The translations under genes and the position numbers were made by a program. Of a DNA stretch of 64,000 nt, positions 22,039 through 35,100 are shown in pieces (the stretch's first letter is position 1; the number at the start of each line of letters is the position of its first letter). The stretch covers positions 29,705,936 to 29,769,935 of the forward strand of contig CAIIXF020000006.1 in the NCBI GenBank assembly GCA_903813345.2, in the 5' to 3' direction. The stretch is from Owenia fusiformis (Eukaryota; Annelida; Polychaeta; Sabellida; Oweniidae). Below the pieces are notes generated by a model. The model made no database searches. It was not told the DNA's origin and saw only the letters and a list, made by a program, of their open reading frames with translations.

Positions 22039-22861
22039 ATAGCCTATCTTTGGCCAAGAATTATCTGAACGCTCGATTACCACGACATATTTTAACAAAG
22101 GGAGGCGATAATCGGATCCATATTTTGTTCAAGAAATTATGGACGCTCGATTGCCACGACATCTTTTAATAAAGGGAGGCGATAATCGGATCCATATTTT
22201 TGTTCAAGAAATTATGGACGCTCGATTACCACGACATCTTTTAACAAAGTGAGGCGATAATCGGATCCATATTTTTGTTCAAGAAATTATGGACGCTCGA
22301 ATACCACGACATCTTTTAATAAAGAGAGGCGATAATCGGGTCCAGGATTTTTTCCGGCACCCGATTTTTCGACGTACGGAATTTTTTCCGGCACCCGATT
22401 TTTCGACATACGGTATTTTTTCGGGTACCGGATTTTTTTAACGTACTGAATGTTTTTAGATACGGAATTGATTCCAGTACCGATTGAGAGAACAATTGGG
22501 CCAAGTGTTTATCATAGTACAGAATTCGGGAACCAGATAAAATTAGGTGACAGAAAAATAAAGTTGGGTCACCTAATTTTAAACAGGCATCTCATATAGA
22601 GATAGGTACTTGAATTTCCACTAAATATGTCAGGAGTACAAAATAGGCACTGATTTTTATATTGGTGCACCCAAACTACTGAAGTAGGTATGTAATACTT
22701 TTGACACAGAATTTACACCATAGAATTGTGCTCATTAATGAATTGTGGTTTTACTTAAAAAGCATTACTGTACTTGTATATTTATAGGCTAAATTGTAGC
22801 TTTTAGCTTTTATTTATAAGAGGAAAGGAATATTGGTTTAAAAGTAACATCCTTTACAATC

Positions 22862-23542
22862 AAAGGTCCATGTGCAGTATGGCAAGTGATTTTAGACAGT
22901 CATATAATTCACCACGAGTATTTTCTGGGTATAAATACAGTGTTTTTTATTAAAACAATATGGTTTCTTAAAAGTGACTTCCCCATGATAAAAATATCAA
23001 TCCCACTCTCTGAAAAATTATGGATTAGGACCCCACCTTGTCACTTTTTTAAAAATGTAACGCTTATTTTCTAAAAAGAGGATCTTGTTTTTCTCAATTT
23101 AAATGTATCAAAAGTTTCAGCTACACTATATTAATAACTTTTGAAAAGGGGATGGGTATTGAAATGCGATTAAGTTAAAAACCACATTTCCCATGTTATT
23201 TTCCCATAGGGAAAACTCAGTTTTCAGCATGATTATGGTCATCAAAAATTGATAACTTCAAAACTAGACTTTCAATACCATTTTACTTTTGACAATGTTT
23301 CATGCAATAAAGATCAGAAAAAGAAGATCTTCTTTTGACCAAATAAGTTCAAAAAACTGTTGATGTGGGGTCCCTATTCATTATTTTTCGAACTGTTTGA
23401 TTGATATTTTTATTATCATGGGGACTTCACTTGAAAAGAAACATATTGTTTTAATAAAAACCACTATATTTATACCCAGAAAGTACTCATGGTGAAAGAT
23501 ATGACCATCTAAAATCACTTGCCATACTGCACATGGACCTTT
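22862..23542. mobile_element. Palindromic MITE, 681 bp
   Basis: The inverted arms of about 175 bp begin AAAGGTCCATGTGCAGTATG (22862) and end with the complement at 23542. They contain the paired segment TATTTTTATNATCATGGGGA. The interior is AT-rich and non-coding. No clear target duplication was found. Confidence 0.75.
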
Positions 23543-26500
23543 CATCTATTTATTTTACTGTAATTTATTTATTATCCTGTGTTTCAGCACTAGTCTCTGT
23601 ATTCTGCTTTATAGTGTCAGAATCCCATTTTGAGTAAGATATTAAGAATATTCTAAAATATTGAGAGACAATATGTATTGAAATGGACAAACCATGTGGT
23701 ATAATGACACTTTAAATGATATATATTTTATAGACATTTGATTTATGTCTGTTATTGGGTGATGGTGTTCTAAATGGTCCACTCCCCTACATAAATTTGG
23801 TAATGTCTGGGTCACATTTGCTCCGATCCATCTGCTGGCGCCCGGCCGATTGAGTGTTTTGCTCAATATTGTATTCAATTTTTAACAAAATACTCTATCG
23901 GCCGGGCGCCGTAGTGAAAATTGGAGAAAATGTGACCAAGGCATAACTGGAGGTTTTTGTTGGATAGCATACTGTATATATTAAAGCTTGTTGATGTTTG
24001 AATCTTAATTTAGGCTAGTGCCTTTATTAAAATAGATCGGAAAAGTATATTTGATGGTTTTCCAAACATAAACAGGCATTTTGATCTAAAAGAGGACGTC
24101 CAGTTACCAAACTTATGGAGGGGAGTGTACACTAGGTGTATGTCAATATATACAAGTATCATTTGTGATTTTTATTTTGTGTGTGGGTGGTCTTAATATT
24201 TATTATGTTTTTGTTTAGTTTTACTGCATATTCCACTGTTTTGTGATTAGTTGGTTTGAAGAACTTTTTCTTTTGCCAAGTATAGGTTTAGGTTTTAATT
24301 TATTTATTTATGATTTAAGTGATTCTCATTTTGTTGAGAAAATATTTACTGGAGTGTAGTTTTTTTTTTATTGGAATTGAAAAGTGCTCTCACTGTTCTC
24401 GTCTTGAGCTGGGGTTGATGCACTGGGGCAGGCATGCGGGAGGCGCTGCAACAAGAAATCTAAATCAATACAAAAGCAAGAAAATGGTTCAACTTGAAAT
24501 TTTTACAGATGCAAAATTAGACCATTAAGTTCTGATTTGGTTATGGACATACTCGTTTATTTTCAAGGCAATATCTTCAAGTGTAATGTTATGATTATTG
24601 CATTATTGCAGACTCATTGGTCTTAGTTGTTTTATAATTCCACTAACAAATCTGGAGAAATTGTGTTGAAATGATTGCAAGTACTTTGCAAAAATTCGCT
24701 ATGGTAATTAAATACAACATGCAAGAATGTACCCAAAAATATGTTATTTGCTTTGCTGGGCCTGGTACAACAATTTATATTCGCACATCTTTAGGTCCCC
24801 TACAAGGATCTGAAGTCAGAATAAACTAGGTCTTTTAGTCATATTGAACCCTTTGGCATCTCATTACACACATTGGCCATTCATCTTTAAAAAAGATCGT
24901 TCAGTTATCAGGGTTATAGAGGTTTTAAATTGTTCACACTTTTCCCTCTTAAACCTGTATATGTCTCTTCACTAGTATTATATCCAGCTTGGTAAAATCA
25001 AATATTTTATCTTTGAAACACTTTCATTCTATATTTATTTTGGGATGTACGCACATAATACTAACTTTACTAAGTATTCACTTCAAGGAATTGTTCTGTA
25101 TTGATTGTTGTTATTATTTATTATCATTGTAATTATTTATTGGAATGTCTTGGAAAATATACACAGAATATACACAATTTCAATTATTATGTTGCTTTGA
25201 TATTTGACTTTTGTATGGAGATTGCATGTACATGTAAAGTGAAACCTATCAAATTGAACACTATTAGGAAGAGAGAAGTGCTCATATAAGCATGTTTCAT
25301 TGTATTGAAAATAAAAATGTTCAAACATGAGTTGAGTTGTCTTATATCTCCCATACATTAGTGCCTAAAACTTTAACATGTCCTACATTGAAATTTGCAT
25401 GGCTCAAAAGTGTGATATTGATTGACATGTGACATTGAAAAGTTACATATGACCTTGACCTCTCTGTATGACATTGAACTCCACTCATGTTGAGTTGAAG
25501 TAACATATGATGTTACACTCTGTGTATACAACATTAAACATTGACATTAAATGCTTGTCCTTTAAAAGATACATATGACCTTGAACTCTGCCGTAGATGC
25601 TATTTCGTTACTTCGGAGTACTATAGATAACTTATTTTAATCTTATTTGGTTTCTCAATGTTGGTAATTACCATTACTGTGGGATAGGTTTTGTCAGCTG
25701 CATTACCATCCTGATGGGTTTTGTCAGCTGCATTACCATCCTATGAATAATAACAACTATGTATCTTGCAAACCTTCATCTCACTTGACAGAAACAATCA
25801 ATTATGTCATTTCAGTGAAGAATTTATTTCATGTTTTATAAATTAGTAAATACAACAATTAGACAGACTATCTACATGCCTGTTACTAAATTACATAACT
25901 ACATTGAAAGTGAAAAATATAAATTATTTCATTCATAAGCATCAGTGTCTACATTATGTAGCTATATCAACTGTAAAAATATTTCATTAACTATACATGT
26001 ACTTAAAAATATATTCTTTCATCAATCACATCAATATTGTTAACAATATGTCATTAATATCACTAAAGCATACAAGGCATATAACACTACAAAATGTAAC
26101 CTCCTGGTTGCAATTACAAAATGTAACTACCTGTTACAAATACAAAATGTGGATCACAGAAAATGGATACAATAATATATCACCAAGGTTAATGATGACA
26201 TCAAATGACTGTAGTGGCAAGTGGCACACTTTAAGAGGTATCAAAGGTGTTCCACTTATACATGTTTAACTTTATATCACTCCAATTGCTTACTATCAAT
26301 CATGGCATCATTTTTCATCATGTTAGGATACACTGCATTACAACAACACAACATGCATTACAAGTATAAATCAAATTGATGTGACAAAAATGGATACATT
26401 TGTCAAAACATATACACAGTCAATGTTAAATGTAAACATAAGAGTATTTACATAAACAACTTATCATAGAGTCAAATGTATTATTAACAGCATTCTTAAT

Positions 26501-26805
26501 AATCTGTTTTCATGAATTTGGCCTAAATTAAACATGAATGTCCTGGTACACAGTTGTAACATTAAATTAACAAACAACACATGCAAATAAATATAAATAT
26601 ATGTAAAAAGCTAAAAGTAAATAACCAGCAGTGCCTTCCTACAGACAGCAAGTAATTTGCATTTAACTTTTTTGTAAAATTGTGCATACGAATGAAAAGT
26701 TTTTATAATGGAGGAAATACTTAATCTTTATTTATCCTGATGTTTTAAATAATAAAACAATTAATATTGCACTGTGGCTTCAGAAAATTGAAACATTGCC
26801 ATAAG

Positions 26806-27615
26806 GTTTGGGGGACTTCTGTATAAGTGATTGGATAGGCAAATCCAATCATAAACATCACATCGGAAAAAGTATTTTTTTTAACATTTTGGTGATAACA
26901 ACACCTATTGCTCATTTAATTTTGCACTTCAGCTTACATTCAGTGTGCAGTTATGATTTGGGGCATGCCCAAATCATGATCTCTACTTTTTCTCTCCAAG
27001 TTCAATAACGTGAATAACTTTCCATTCGTAATTTTGTCAATTTTGCCATATCAAATATATGAATATGATCAAAGACCTGTTCCAATATTGTAAAAATATA
27101 TCAGGGTCATGATGACAGGGGAACTTGCATCTACTGATAGTTAAATCATCAAAACACTCAAAAACAGACTTGCCAGACAATTTTTGAAATTTGCCATTTA
27201 GAACTGCACACCCTTTTTTGCTGAACACTCCAGATTACGTTATTGAACTTGGAGAGAAGAAAGTATAGATCATGATTTGGGCTTGCCACAAATCATAACT
27301 GCTTACTGATCAGCTTAAAAAATGAAATATGGTGTAAAAGTATCACCTTTGCACTTTGCAGTTTTTCTCTATTTAGTGATTGGACAAGCAAAATCCAATC
27401 ATAAAACATCACAACAGAATAGTATCTAATAAACATTTTGATGAGAACAACTAATATGATGCAAAACTTTATCATAGTTGCACTCATTCATAGTTTGGGT
27501 GTCTTTTGTACAAGTGACTGGATGGGCAAAACCCAATCATAAAACATCACATCAGGAAAAGTATCATTAAACATTTTCATGATGATAACACGTGCTCAGC
27601 TCTTTGGTCATCTTT
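26806..27615. repeat. Direct repeats of about 120-130 bp around a MITE
   Basis: Three direct copies share GTGATTGGATAGGCAAATCC-like sequence followed by AATCATAAAACATCACA and a TAAACATTTT tract. They start near 26806, 27360 and 27493. The MITE at 26948-27302 sits between copies one and two, so copies one and two may have been parts of one array. Confidence 0.65.
26948..27302. mobile_element. MITE with arms that are themselves palindromic (355 bp)
   Basis: The outer inverted repeats of about 65 bp (26948-27011 and 27237-27302) start GCAGTTATGATTTGG. Within each arm, ATGATTTGGG...CCAAATCAT is a second, smaller palindrome. There is no coding capacity. Confidence 0.7.
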
Positions 27616-28481
27616 TGTAAAGCTCATAAGTAAAAAGGCAACTAAGGATAAAGACAAGTAGAGGGTAACTTTTTGAAAAAAATTGTCTCAATTATATATG
27701 TTCTAGAAGAGTTCCAAAATTATTTCGTGCAATTTTTTGGAACGTGGACAACTGGACAACCCTTTTTTGAGTAAGAAGAAAACACCAGCATGCCTTTAGA
27801 AACAGCATGCCTTTAGAAAATATTGTTTTCAACATTTTTACACCCTCTACCCTATGTTGCCACTTTAAATTCAGATATATGACCTCACAATATCACTTTT
27901 ATCACTGTTACCTTAAGGTAAGTTACCTGTAAAAATAGGTAAAAGAACCACATGGTTATTGCCAAACATACAAAATATAATTAATATCATGGGCTTTCAA
28001 AGCCCATGTTAATATGTAAATATCATGATTATGACATAACTTGGTGGGATTAGCATGTAAGCCTCAAGTCTTTCAACTTTTCACATTTTATTTCTTAAAC
28101 CCCTTTGTGGATCTTTACTATTTAGTATGCGTTCCATTGTTCAATACTTTCTCAACATATCAATTCACTATATCTCAAACAACTTATACTTACATGTAAC
28201 ACAGTCTTACTTTAAGAAGACAAATGGCGAGTCAGCCAAGAATTAATAAATAATAAACCAATATACAAGGGTACTAACCAGACCTTGTGACATCCAAGGC
28301 GTAGGGATACATGTATACTCTAATTCGGTGGTATAAAATGCACATGGTATGATGAAGTCTGGTTACGTACCCATGAATGTTGCATCATGTACACTGGTAC
28401 ACTTAGCAAAATAATCAGATTTTACGACCTTATTTTATTTGCAGATTTGATCTGCTATTTGCATATTTAGGAATCACCTGA

Positions 28482-29107
28482 TCATCCGAAACAACCAAAA
28501 TAATCTTTCTCCGTTGACTCATATCGTCCCCATAGTTTATCAAGAACGTCATCTGGCAACCATTCCAGAAAGCATTTAACAGTGTCATCGTCATAGCGAC
28601 GGCTGAATAAAACACCAAGAATGTATTCTGGTTTGATGTTGAACTCGTTGCATTTAGTTACAAGGTTGGATACAGTGTTATCTTTGAATTGGGAATCGAA
28701 TTGTATACGAGTCATGAACACCTGGTCAGTTTCATGCGATATCTCTTCTCGTACCATTTTGACATCATTATCCAAGATGGTCGCAAAACAATAATATCGT
28801 TCTGGGCAATCGTAAAAAACATCCGAACTGTAAGAACTTGAAGAATCCGAAGAATCAGTGTCCTGAGGAACTGATGTGCTGACATTCATGGCATCATAGG
28901 TTTCTGAACATACAGGAGTACCAATGCTGAACCTCTTGCTCTCATTGTCTCTTCTTTCACCAGCTTCAGGGCTGCTTCCTTTCATCACATCTGTGTCTGT
29001 GTCCGAATCATCCCTGTCATGACCCACTGACATGAGCCCAGAAGACATGGGTCTCCTCAAAAGTGTTACCTCTGGGTACCCCTCAGATTCACTGTTGCTA
29101 CGACTAC
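28482..29107 (-). CDS. Terminal exon of the DEP-domain gene
   Basis: The exon covers residues 1532-1739 with the stop at 28484-28482. A Ser/Asp-rich linker (DRDDSDTDTD, SSDSSSSYSSD) is followed by about 105 residues that look globular, from YYCFATILDND through CNEFNIKPEYILGVLF to WLPDDVLDKLWGRYE. I do not recognise this terminal module. An AATAAA on the minus strand around 28433-28440 could be the poly(A) signal. Confidence 0.75.
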
Positions 29108-32100
29108 CTGAAAATAAATAATGTACTATTTCAATTATAATTGTTTAACAAAAATTGTGGATGAATTGCACCAAAAAATATGTAGGATACATAATATATA
29201 TATGCATGTAACTAACATATCATTCCACAAATAAATATGTGAGAATTGATGTACCTACGTAAGAAAAGATGGCACCATTCAGTGAACTCAAGTCTTGATT
29301 CCTTCTAGTAATACCTTCATTCCAAAAGTAACTATAATTTGTTATGTATTAGGATATATCTTTTAATCTTCTCATTTTGGTGGTCAGTTTTGAAATAGGT
29401 CAAGTTGAAGAAGTAGGTCAAGGTGAAAAGTTGGTACAGATAAGAACAAACACAAACAGATAAGTCCATGAATAACCCAAATCAAAAGGATAATAAAAGA
29501 TGAACACTAGAATAGGCTCATCATAAAATCAGTGCCAAAGACCAACAATATTATGTTCATACATTATATGAAACTGTTTTTGACAACTTAGAAAGGCCTT
29601 TAATCATTATAATTATCACTATAGTGACAACAATCATAATATAGGATACCAGGTATCTTCTAATTACTATTATTCTTTAGGTACCTTGACTACTAGGGGC
29701 ATCGTCATCTACATTGAGGAGGACTTCCTGAGCCAGCATCATCTGGCCGACCTGCATGGCTGAGTGTCTCTTACTCTGTCTGTTACGTATAGCAGAACCT
29801 GAAAACATAATAAATAATAAAAAAATACAGTAAAACCTGTCTGATGGAACATCTTTCTGTAAATAACACCTGTCAACAAGAAAAGTCTGGAAAGTATTCC
29901 TTGTACATGGGTTTTACTGTATATAAACATAAGAGCTAGCTAATAGGGGAAGACCAAAGCATATCAACAAACCCAAATATCCCAAACCCAAGATATATGT
30001 ACATTTGCATAAATTATGATATTAGTATTAATTAAATCAACTTCATTTACTTCAGACACTAATGCAGTATAATTTATTTTCAGAGTTTCACCGGTTATCC
30101 TGTCAGCGTTATCAAAAAGTTTGATTTTATAAAAAAAAAAAAAAAAAAAATCAAAAATATTTTTAAAAATGGATGTACACAGTTATATCATTTTTGACGT
30201 AATAACTGAATAATATAATACCCAGGTGACGGTGACCTTTACATAGAAATGGCATTGTTTTAATATGAAAATTAAAAGAAAATTCTTGATAAAGCTGGAA
30301 GGATAAATGGAAATAAATTATATTAGTTTCTTAGTAAATGAACTTTTAAGTTAATCAATGCACTACCAGAGTTTACACAGAAATATAATTTTAGGGAATG
30401 ACTTGAAATAAGCCAAAGCTTATTCCACATTGAAAACAGTTTTCAAGAATTTAAAATGAATACCTGTTACATTGTGCAATATGTTCTCATTGACATTGTT
30501 CACAACCCAATCAACTAGCTGCTTCCCTGTGAAACATTTCCTGATGGCATGTAGACTTCTCTTCATCTTCTCAAGAACACTTGCTGGTAACCCTGGTGTT
30601 CTGACGGGTGGCATCTCGGAGTCTGATGCCTATAACAAACATGTAACAAGGCATTAACATACAAAATTTCACTACCTGCCATCTTTACAGACACCAAATC
30701 CCGACGTGCCACGTGTCAAATGCGGAATGCTGAATGCCAACTGTATAACACCATCCAGAAAGAAGTTGGAGACATGGACAGTTGGTGGTGACATAAAAAT
30801 CCAAAAATAAGTGGAATCATGGACATTTGATTTTACAGAAAGCCTATGATTGAATCTGCATGATAGCACATAAGGTGATGACTTAAAGTGTTTACTAAGT
30901 GAAAAGTTTTGATTTAATTTTTCTTTTATTTTGAGTATGGTGCTGGTGCCCCCTCCAAGCCATGGGCGTGAATTTTAATTCAGGTAATTTTACTCACATC
31001 TTGCTTGCACATCTGGTAGTAGAGGGACACAAGTCTCCTGGAGGGGAAGCTATACAGCTCCAGAATGAATGTAACCCCACTCTGAAACAATAAACATAAA
31101 CATATGGTATTTTACATCTTTAGGTATTCAAAGGCTTTGTATAAAAAACCTCCTACCTCATACCCACCTACCCACCTACGTGGAACATGATAGTCATTGA
31201 AGGGTTCAATTTTAAAGATTATTAAATCTCGAAAATAGCTCAAATTATTTAACATTTCTACAATTCCGCTTTTTTTATGACTAGAGAGATGACAGATCCA
31301 TAAATAAAGGTGGATGCATTTTAATTTGTTATGACCCGAGGGTGCCCCAGGGGAATAAATAACTAACGACCGCGAGCGTAGGTCCAACAAGCCAGATAAA
31401 GAAATTGAAAGAAAGTGTGCTAAATTCGATGCCCCGAGTGGGAATCGAACCCAGCTGGGATGAGTAGCAACTTGCTATCAAGGGTCATTACAAATGCATC
31501 TATAATTCATCATAAACTAAGATTTAATAAACTAAGATCTTTAAAATTGAACCCTTCAAAGACTGTATCATGTCCCACGTACATGGGTAGTTGGGTATGA
31601 GGTAGGAGGTTTTTTATACAAAGCCGTATTCAAAGGTTCAACCAAATGAAAAAAAAGAATAAAGGCGGTCAAAGTAGAATGATCCAACTACAACTAATTT
31701 TATAACTTTCAGCATGAGCTGCAAGGATATAAGCACAACCCACAATAAATGTATCGCTGTTTTATAAAATTATTGACCAGTTTTCGTTACATAGGTTATC
31801 TACGGTTTAAATTTGTTACATATTAATAAATGCCTTGCAATATTAATTGCCTTATTTCATCATAAGATTACTAGTTTGTTACTATACCTTAAAAAACTTC
31901 ATTTTAGAATTTCTTTTAGAAATCTCAATTCAATAAAAATCAAAATTGCATTTGTATTCCAAATGAGGTATATAACACTTAAACTAGACTGCAAAAATAT
32001 GTACCAGTATGCACTTTTAATAGCACTAATGTCAAACTGCCCGAAGTGTTCTTCAAGTCGGCACAACCTTTCTAAAATCCTTATAAGGCAACACTGCCTT

Positions 32101-35100
32101 ATGATTCTGGATAATTGGAAATTTAGACATATTTAACCCCATTGTGATACAAGAATTAGTAAATGTTTGAGAAAAATTTAGAAATATTACGATTCAAAAA
32201 TATTTCATTAATTCTCTGAAATTTTAAATCACTGAATGGGACTAAATCAAACCACCTGTTGACAAATTGTTTAATACGTTAATACTGAATAGCGAGCCAA
32301 TAACAAAAAATGAAATCAAAATGGAATATGTCAAATGTCAAAAAGCAACATGCAGAGCACTTCCTCCTCTTCCAAATGATTTCATTTATATATTTATTTT
32401 ATTTATATATTTTCCTCATCATTTTTGTTTCAAACTTTTTCATAGCTATATTACCTGACAAGAAGTTGTCTATGAGATTTTTGTATTTTATTTTACATCC
32501 ATATTTAGTTTTACAATTGATATTCAAAAGAATGAATTTATATTTTTTACATGGTACTCTATTGTGAAATTTCATAATTCATAATGTGTTTGATCAGGAT
32601 GTAGTTTAATAGTTCAGTTTTTCTAGAAATAGTGACTGGATAAAAATAGATTCCAAGGTTATGCATTCTTCAGGGTCATGAAACAAGGATCTCTTGATGG
32701 TTAAAAATGGCAGCGTCAAGCCTCGTGGAAAAAATTAAGGACATATTAGAATGCAAACTTTGCTTTGAACGATCAAAAAATCCAAGAAGTTTTCCATGTC
32801 AGCATTCATTTTGTCTCGACTGTATTGACAAACTTGTGAAAAAACTGGCAAAGAACAATCGAATAAACTGCCCATTGTGTCGATATGTTTGGAGAATACC
32901 ACCTAATGGAATCCATGCATTGCGTAGCAGTTTCCTAATAAACTCATTGATGGATGTACACACAGGGGACATTGATGATGTTAATTTGAATTGTGGAACA
33001 CATCCAGATCAACGACTTGGATTATACTGTGAAGATGACCATTCACTGATTTGCCTCCAATGTTACGCTTACAACCATGCAGGACATACATTTACAGAAA
33101 TTGATAAAGCTGCTTTTAAGTACAAGCAAGACATTGACAGCCGTATTAAAAGGTGGGAACAACTTAGTGCAAAACTAAATGATGCGCTTAATGATCTAAA
33201 GGCCAAAGAGGATCAATTCAGAAATGACACCGAAGCTATCATAACACATCTGAATGAAAAGCGCCTTGAGACTGAAACACTTTTAAGGGATATTTTTATG
33301 GGATGGATTCGCGGAATAAGAGGTGCCCAAAAGAGTGAAATTAGGAAGAAACATGTGGAACGTGATGATCTTCAGCTTGCCAAGGTGGTAGCCGACAGCA
33401 TGGTGATTCAATTGAAAAACATTACAAATGATGCTGACATAGTGAAAATGGGCCTAGAATTGAAGAAAGATGAGAGGCAAATACCATCCATTGCACACCC
33501 TACTTCTTTTGGCCCAGTGCCATTCCCATCAACACCAGTCACCCTCACAATTGATCCAAAACAGGACATATCTACAGAGGATAAAATAAAGGATAATGAT
33601 GAATCTAGTCCCGACAAAGATTCAACTCTATCTGAACAGCCACAGTCTTGTGTTGAAGAGCAGCCAACCGCTGTAATTTGTACCACCTTTTCAGAACCGA
33701 TTCTTTTGAGAAGCAAACACCTGCCATTACAGACACAGTACTCCATGTTACACAAGTTCTTCAGATTATTCAAATCTGAACAAATCCTTGACTTGGCCAT
33801 ATTGAAAAATGAAGACATTATTGCCATCAGAGTAGACTGCGTGGAGATTTACAGTTCAACGTTCATGTTGAAAAAGATGATTGCAATATCAAAATGGAGA
33901 GTGACTGAAATTGCGAACGATGAACTTGCTTTCACCGATAACACCAACATTGTTAGTATATATACTACTGATGGGAGACATAAACAAGATATTGCAACAC
34001 CATTTGGTATGTTACATGGTATTGCAGGGAGCAAAGATGGTACCTTAGTGGCCAGTGCTTTTCATACAGATGCCATACTTTACATTGATGTTAATACAGG
34101 GGTAATGAAAACAAAAACAAAGTTACTCAAGCAGGAGAGTGATAATCAAATTGAACCGATCAATGATCATATTACCATGGATAATGATGACAATGTAATT
34201 ATGTCCGACTGGGGAAACAACTGCATCAAAGTTGTTGATATGGAAAACAACACAGTCATGGAATATGAAGGCTCTGGAGATGAACAACTTTCAATGCCGA
34301 TGAGCGTCACAGCTGATAAACATGGAAATGTTGCTATAGCAGATTACCAGAATAACAGGGTCACCCTCGTTAACAAAAAAGGTGACTTCATCAGGCATCT
34401 ACTAACAAAGGATGATGGACTTGACTACCCTTGTGCTACAGTAATCAACCTTCAGGGACATCTATTGGTAGGAGACAATACTGGGACAATCTTCGAAGTC
34501 AAATATTTGGAAGGTGATGAAGTAATGGACACAAATGCTTCATAATGTCTCAAATAAGCCACTCAACATCCGTATAATTAAAGATTAGTTAACTCCACAG
34601 TAAACTTTAAGGCTTAAGACAGAAACATTTCCATTTATTGTTTTTTGCACGAATAAAATTAAATAAAACGTGATGTAAATCTCGTAGCTGGTACATTACA
34701 TGCAAACATTGACATTGAAGAGTGTAAAAAGCTTGAGATCACATAGGTCACATGACAACATAACAATAGAAAAAAATAAACATGTGCACGGAACCCTTTG
34801 CAATTTGAAGCAGGATCATAAAAAAATGCAACAATTTGATCTAAATGTAACACTATGGTCACGGTCAGGGACTTAAAGGTGCAATAATTAGTGCAGAGGG
34901 GTCATTCAACGATCATGGACCAGTGTCAAAATATATTTAAGTTTGGATATTTCATCAAGACTAACATCTATTTTTATTATCTACAAAGAAACCCCCTAGA
35001 TAAACATTATTTTAGCTGTTATTCCTCTTGAAACATGGTGGATCTTAAAAATATAAAAGTGGAAGTCCCCTTTTTGAAGCTTTGAACTGAATTTACACTT

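Larger units (their letters stand above)
10946..22722. mobile_element. 11.8-kb foldback element with kilobase-scale inverted repeats
   Basis: The two ends are exact inverse complements: TATGGTGTAAATTCTG at 10946 and its complement ending at 22722. They continue as near-identical inverted repeats for about 4.4 kb (left, 10946-15340) and 4.9 kb (right, 17870-22722). GAATTG flanks both ends directly (10940-10945 and 22723-22728), as expected for a 6-bp target-site duplication. The arms contain tandem arrays, internal duplications and one nested insertion each. The centre (15.4-17.9 kb) is unique and carries a decayed ORF. I recognise no transposase, integrase or polymerase. By architecture it resembles foldback elements (sea urchin TU, Drosophila FB and Galileo). 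A 6-bp duplication is also what Maverick/Polinton integration leaves, but the termini are not AG-type. It is probably non-autonomous. Confidence 0.88.
17870..22722 (-). repeat. Right inverted-repeat arm
   Basis: It is the inverse complement of the left arm. From inside to outside it has about five units of the 400-bp tandem repeat (17870-19750), the block equivalent to 13060-13500 (19840-20280), a single copy of the block duplicated on the left, a nested 724-bp insertion (21315-22038), the 74-bp array (22078-22340) and the terminal segment. It lacks the hAT-like insertion present on the left. A 63-aa TTG-start frame (20511-20702) is identical to 12162-12353 except for one residue, which reflects arm identity and not a gene. 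Confidence 0.85.
22729..28480. other. Gene-free stretch with palindromic repeats
   Basis: No protein gene is supported between the foldback element and the 3' end of the large minus-strand gene. It holds two inverted-repeat elements (22862-23542 and 26948-27302) and direct repeats around 26.8-27.6 kb, listed separately. A short tandem duplication (GTTTTGTCAGCTGCATTACC, 25690-25742) is also present. Runs of short TTG-start frames are AT-rich chance. Confidence 0.5.

Noticed and set aside
31425-31490. Possible functional tRNA gene on the minus strand
   Set aside because: Only a B box and a 3' half are visible; no A box or pairing acceptor stem. Described as part of the MITE.
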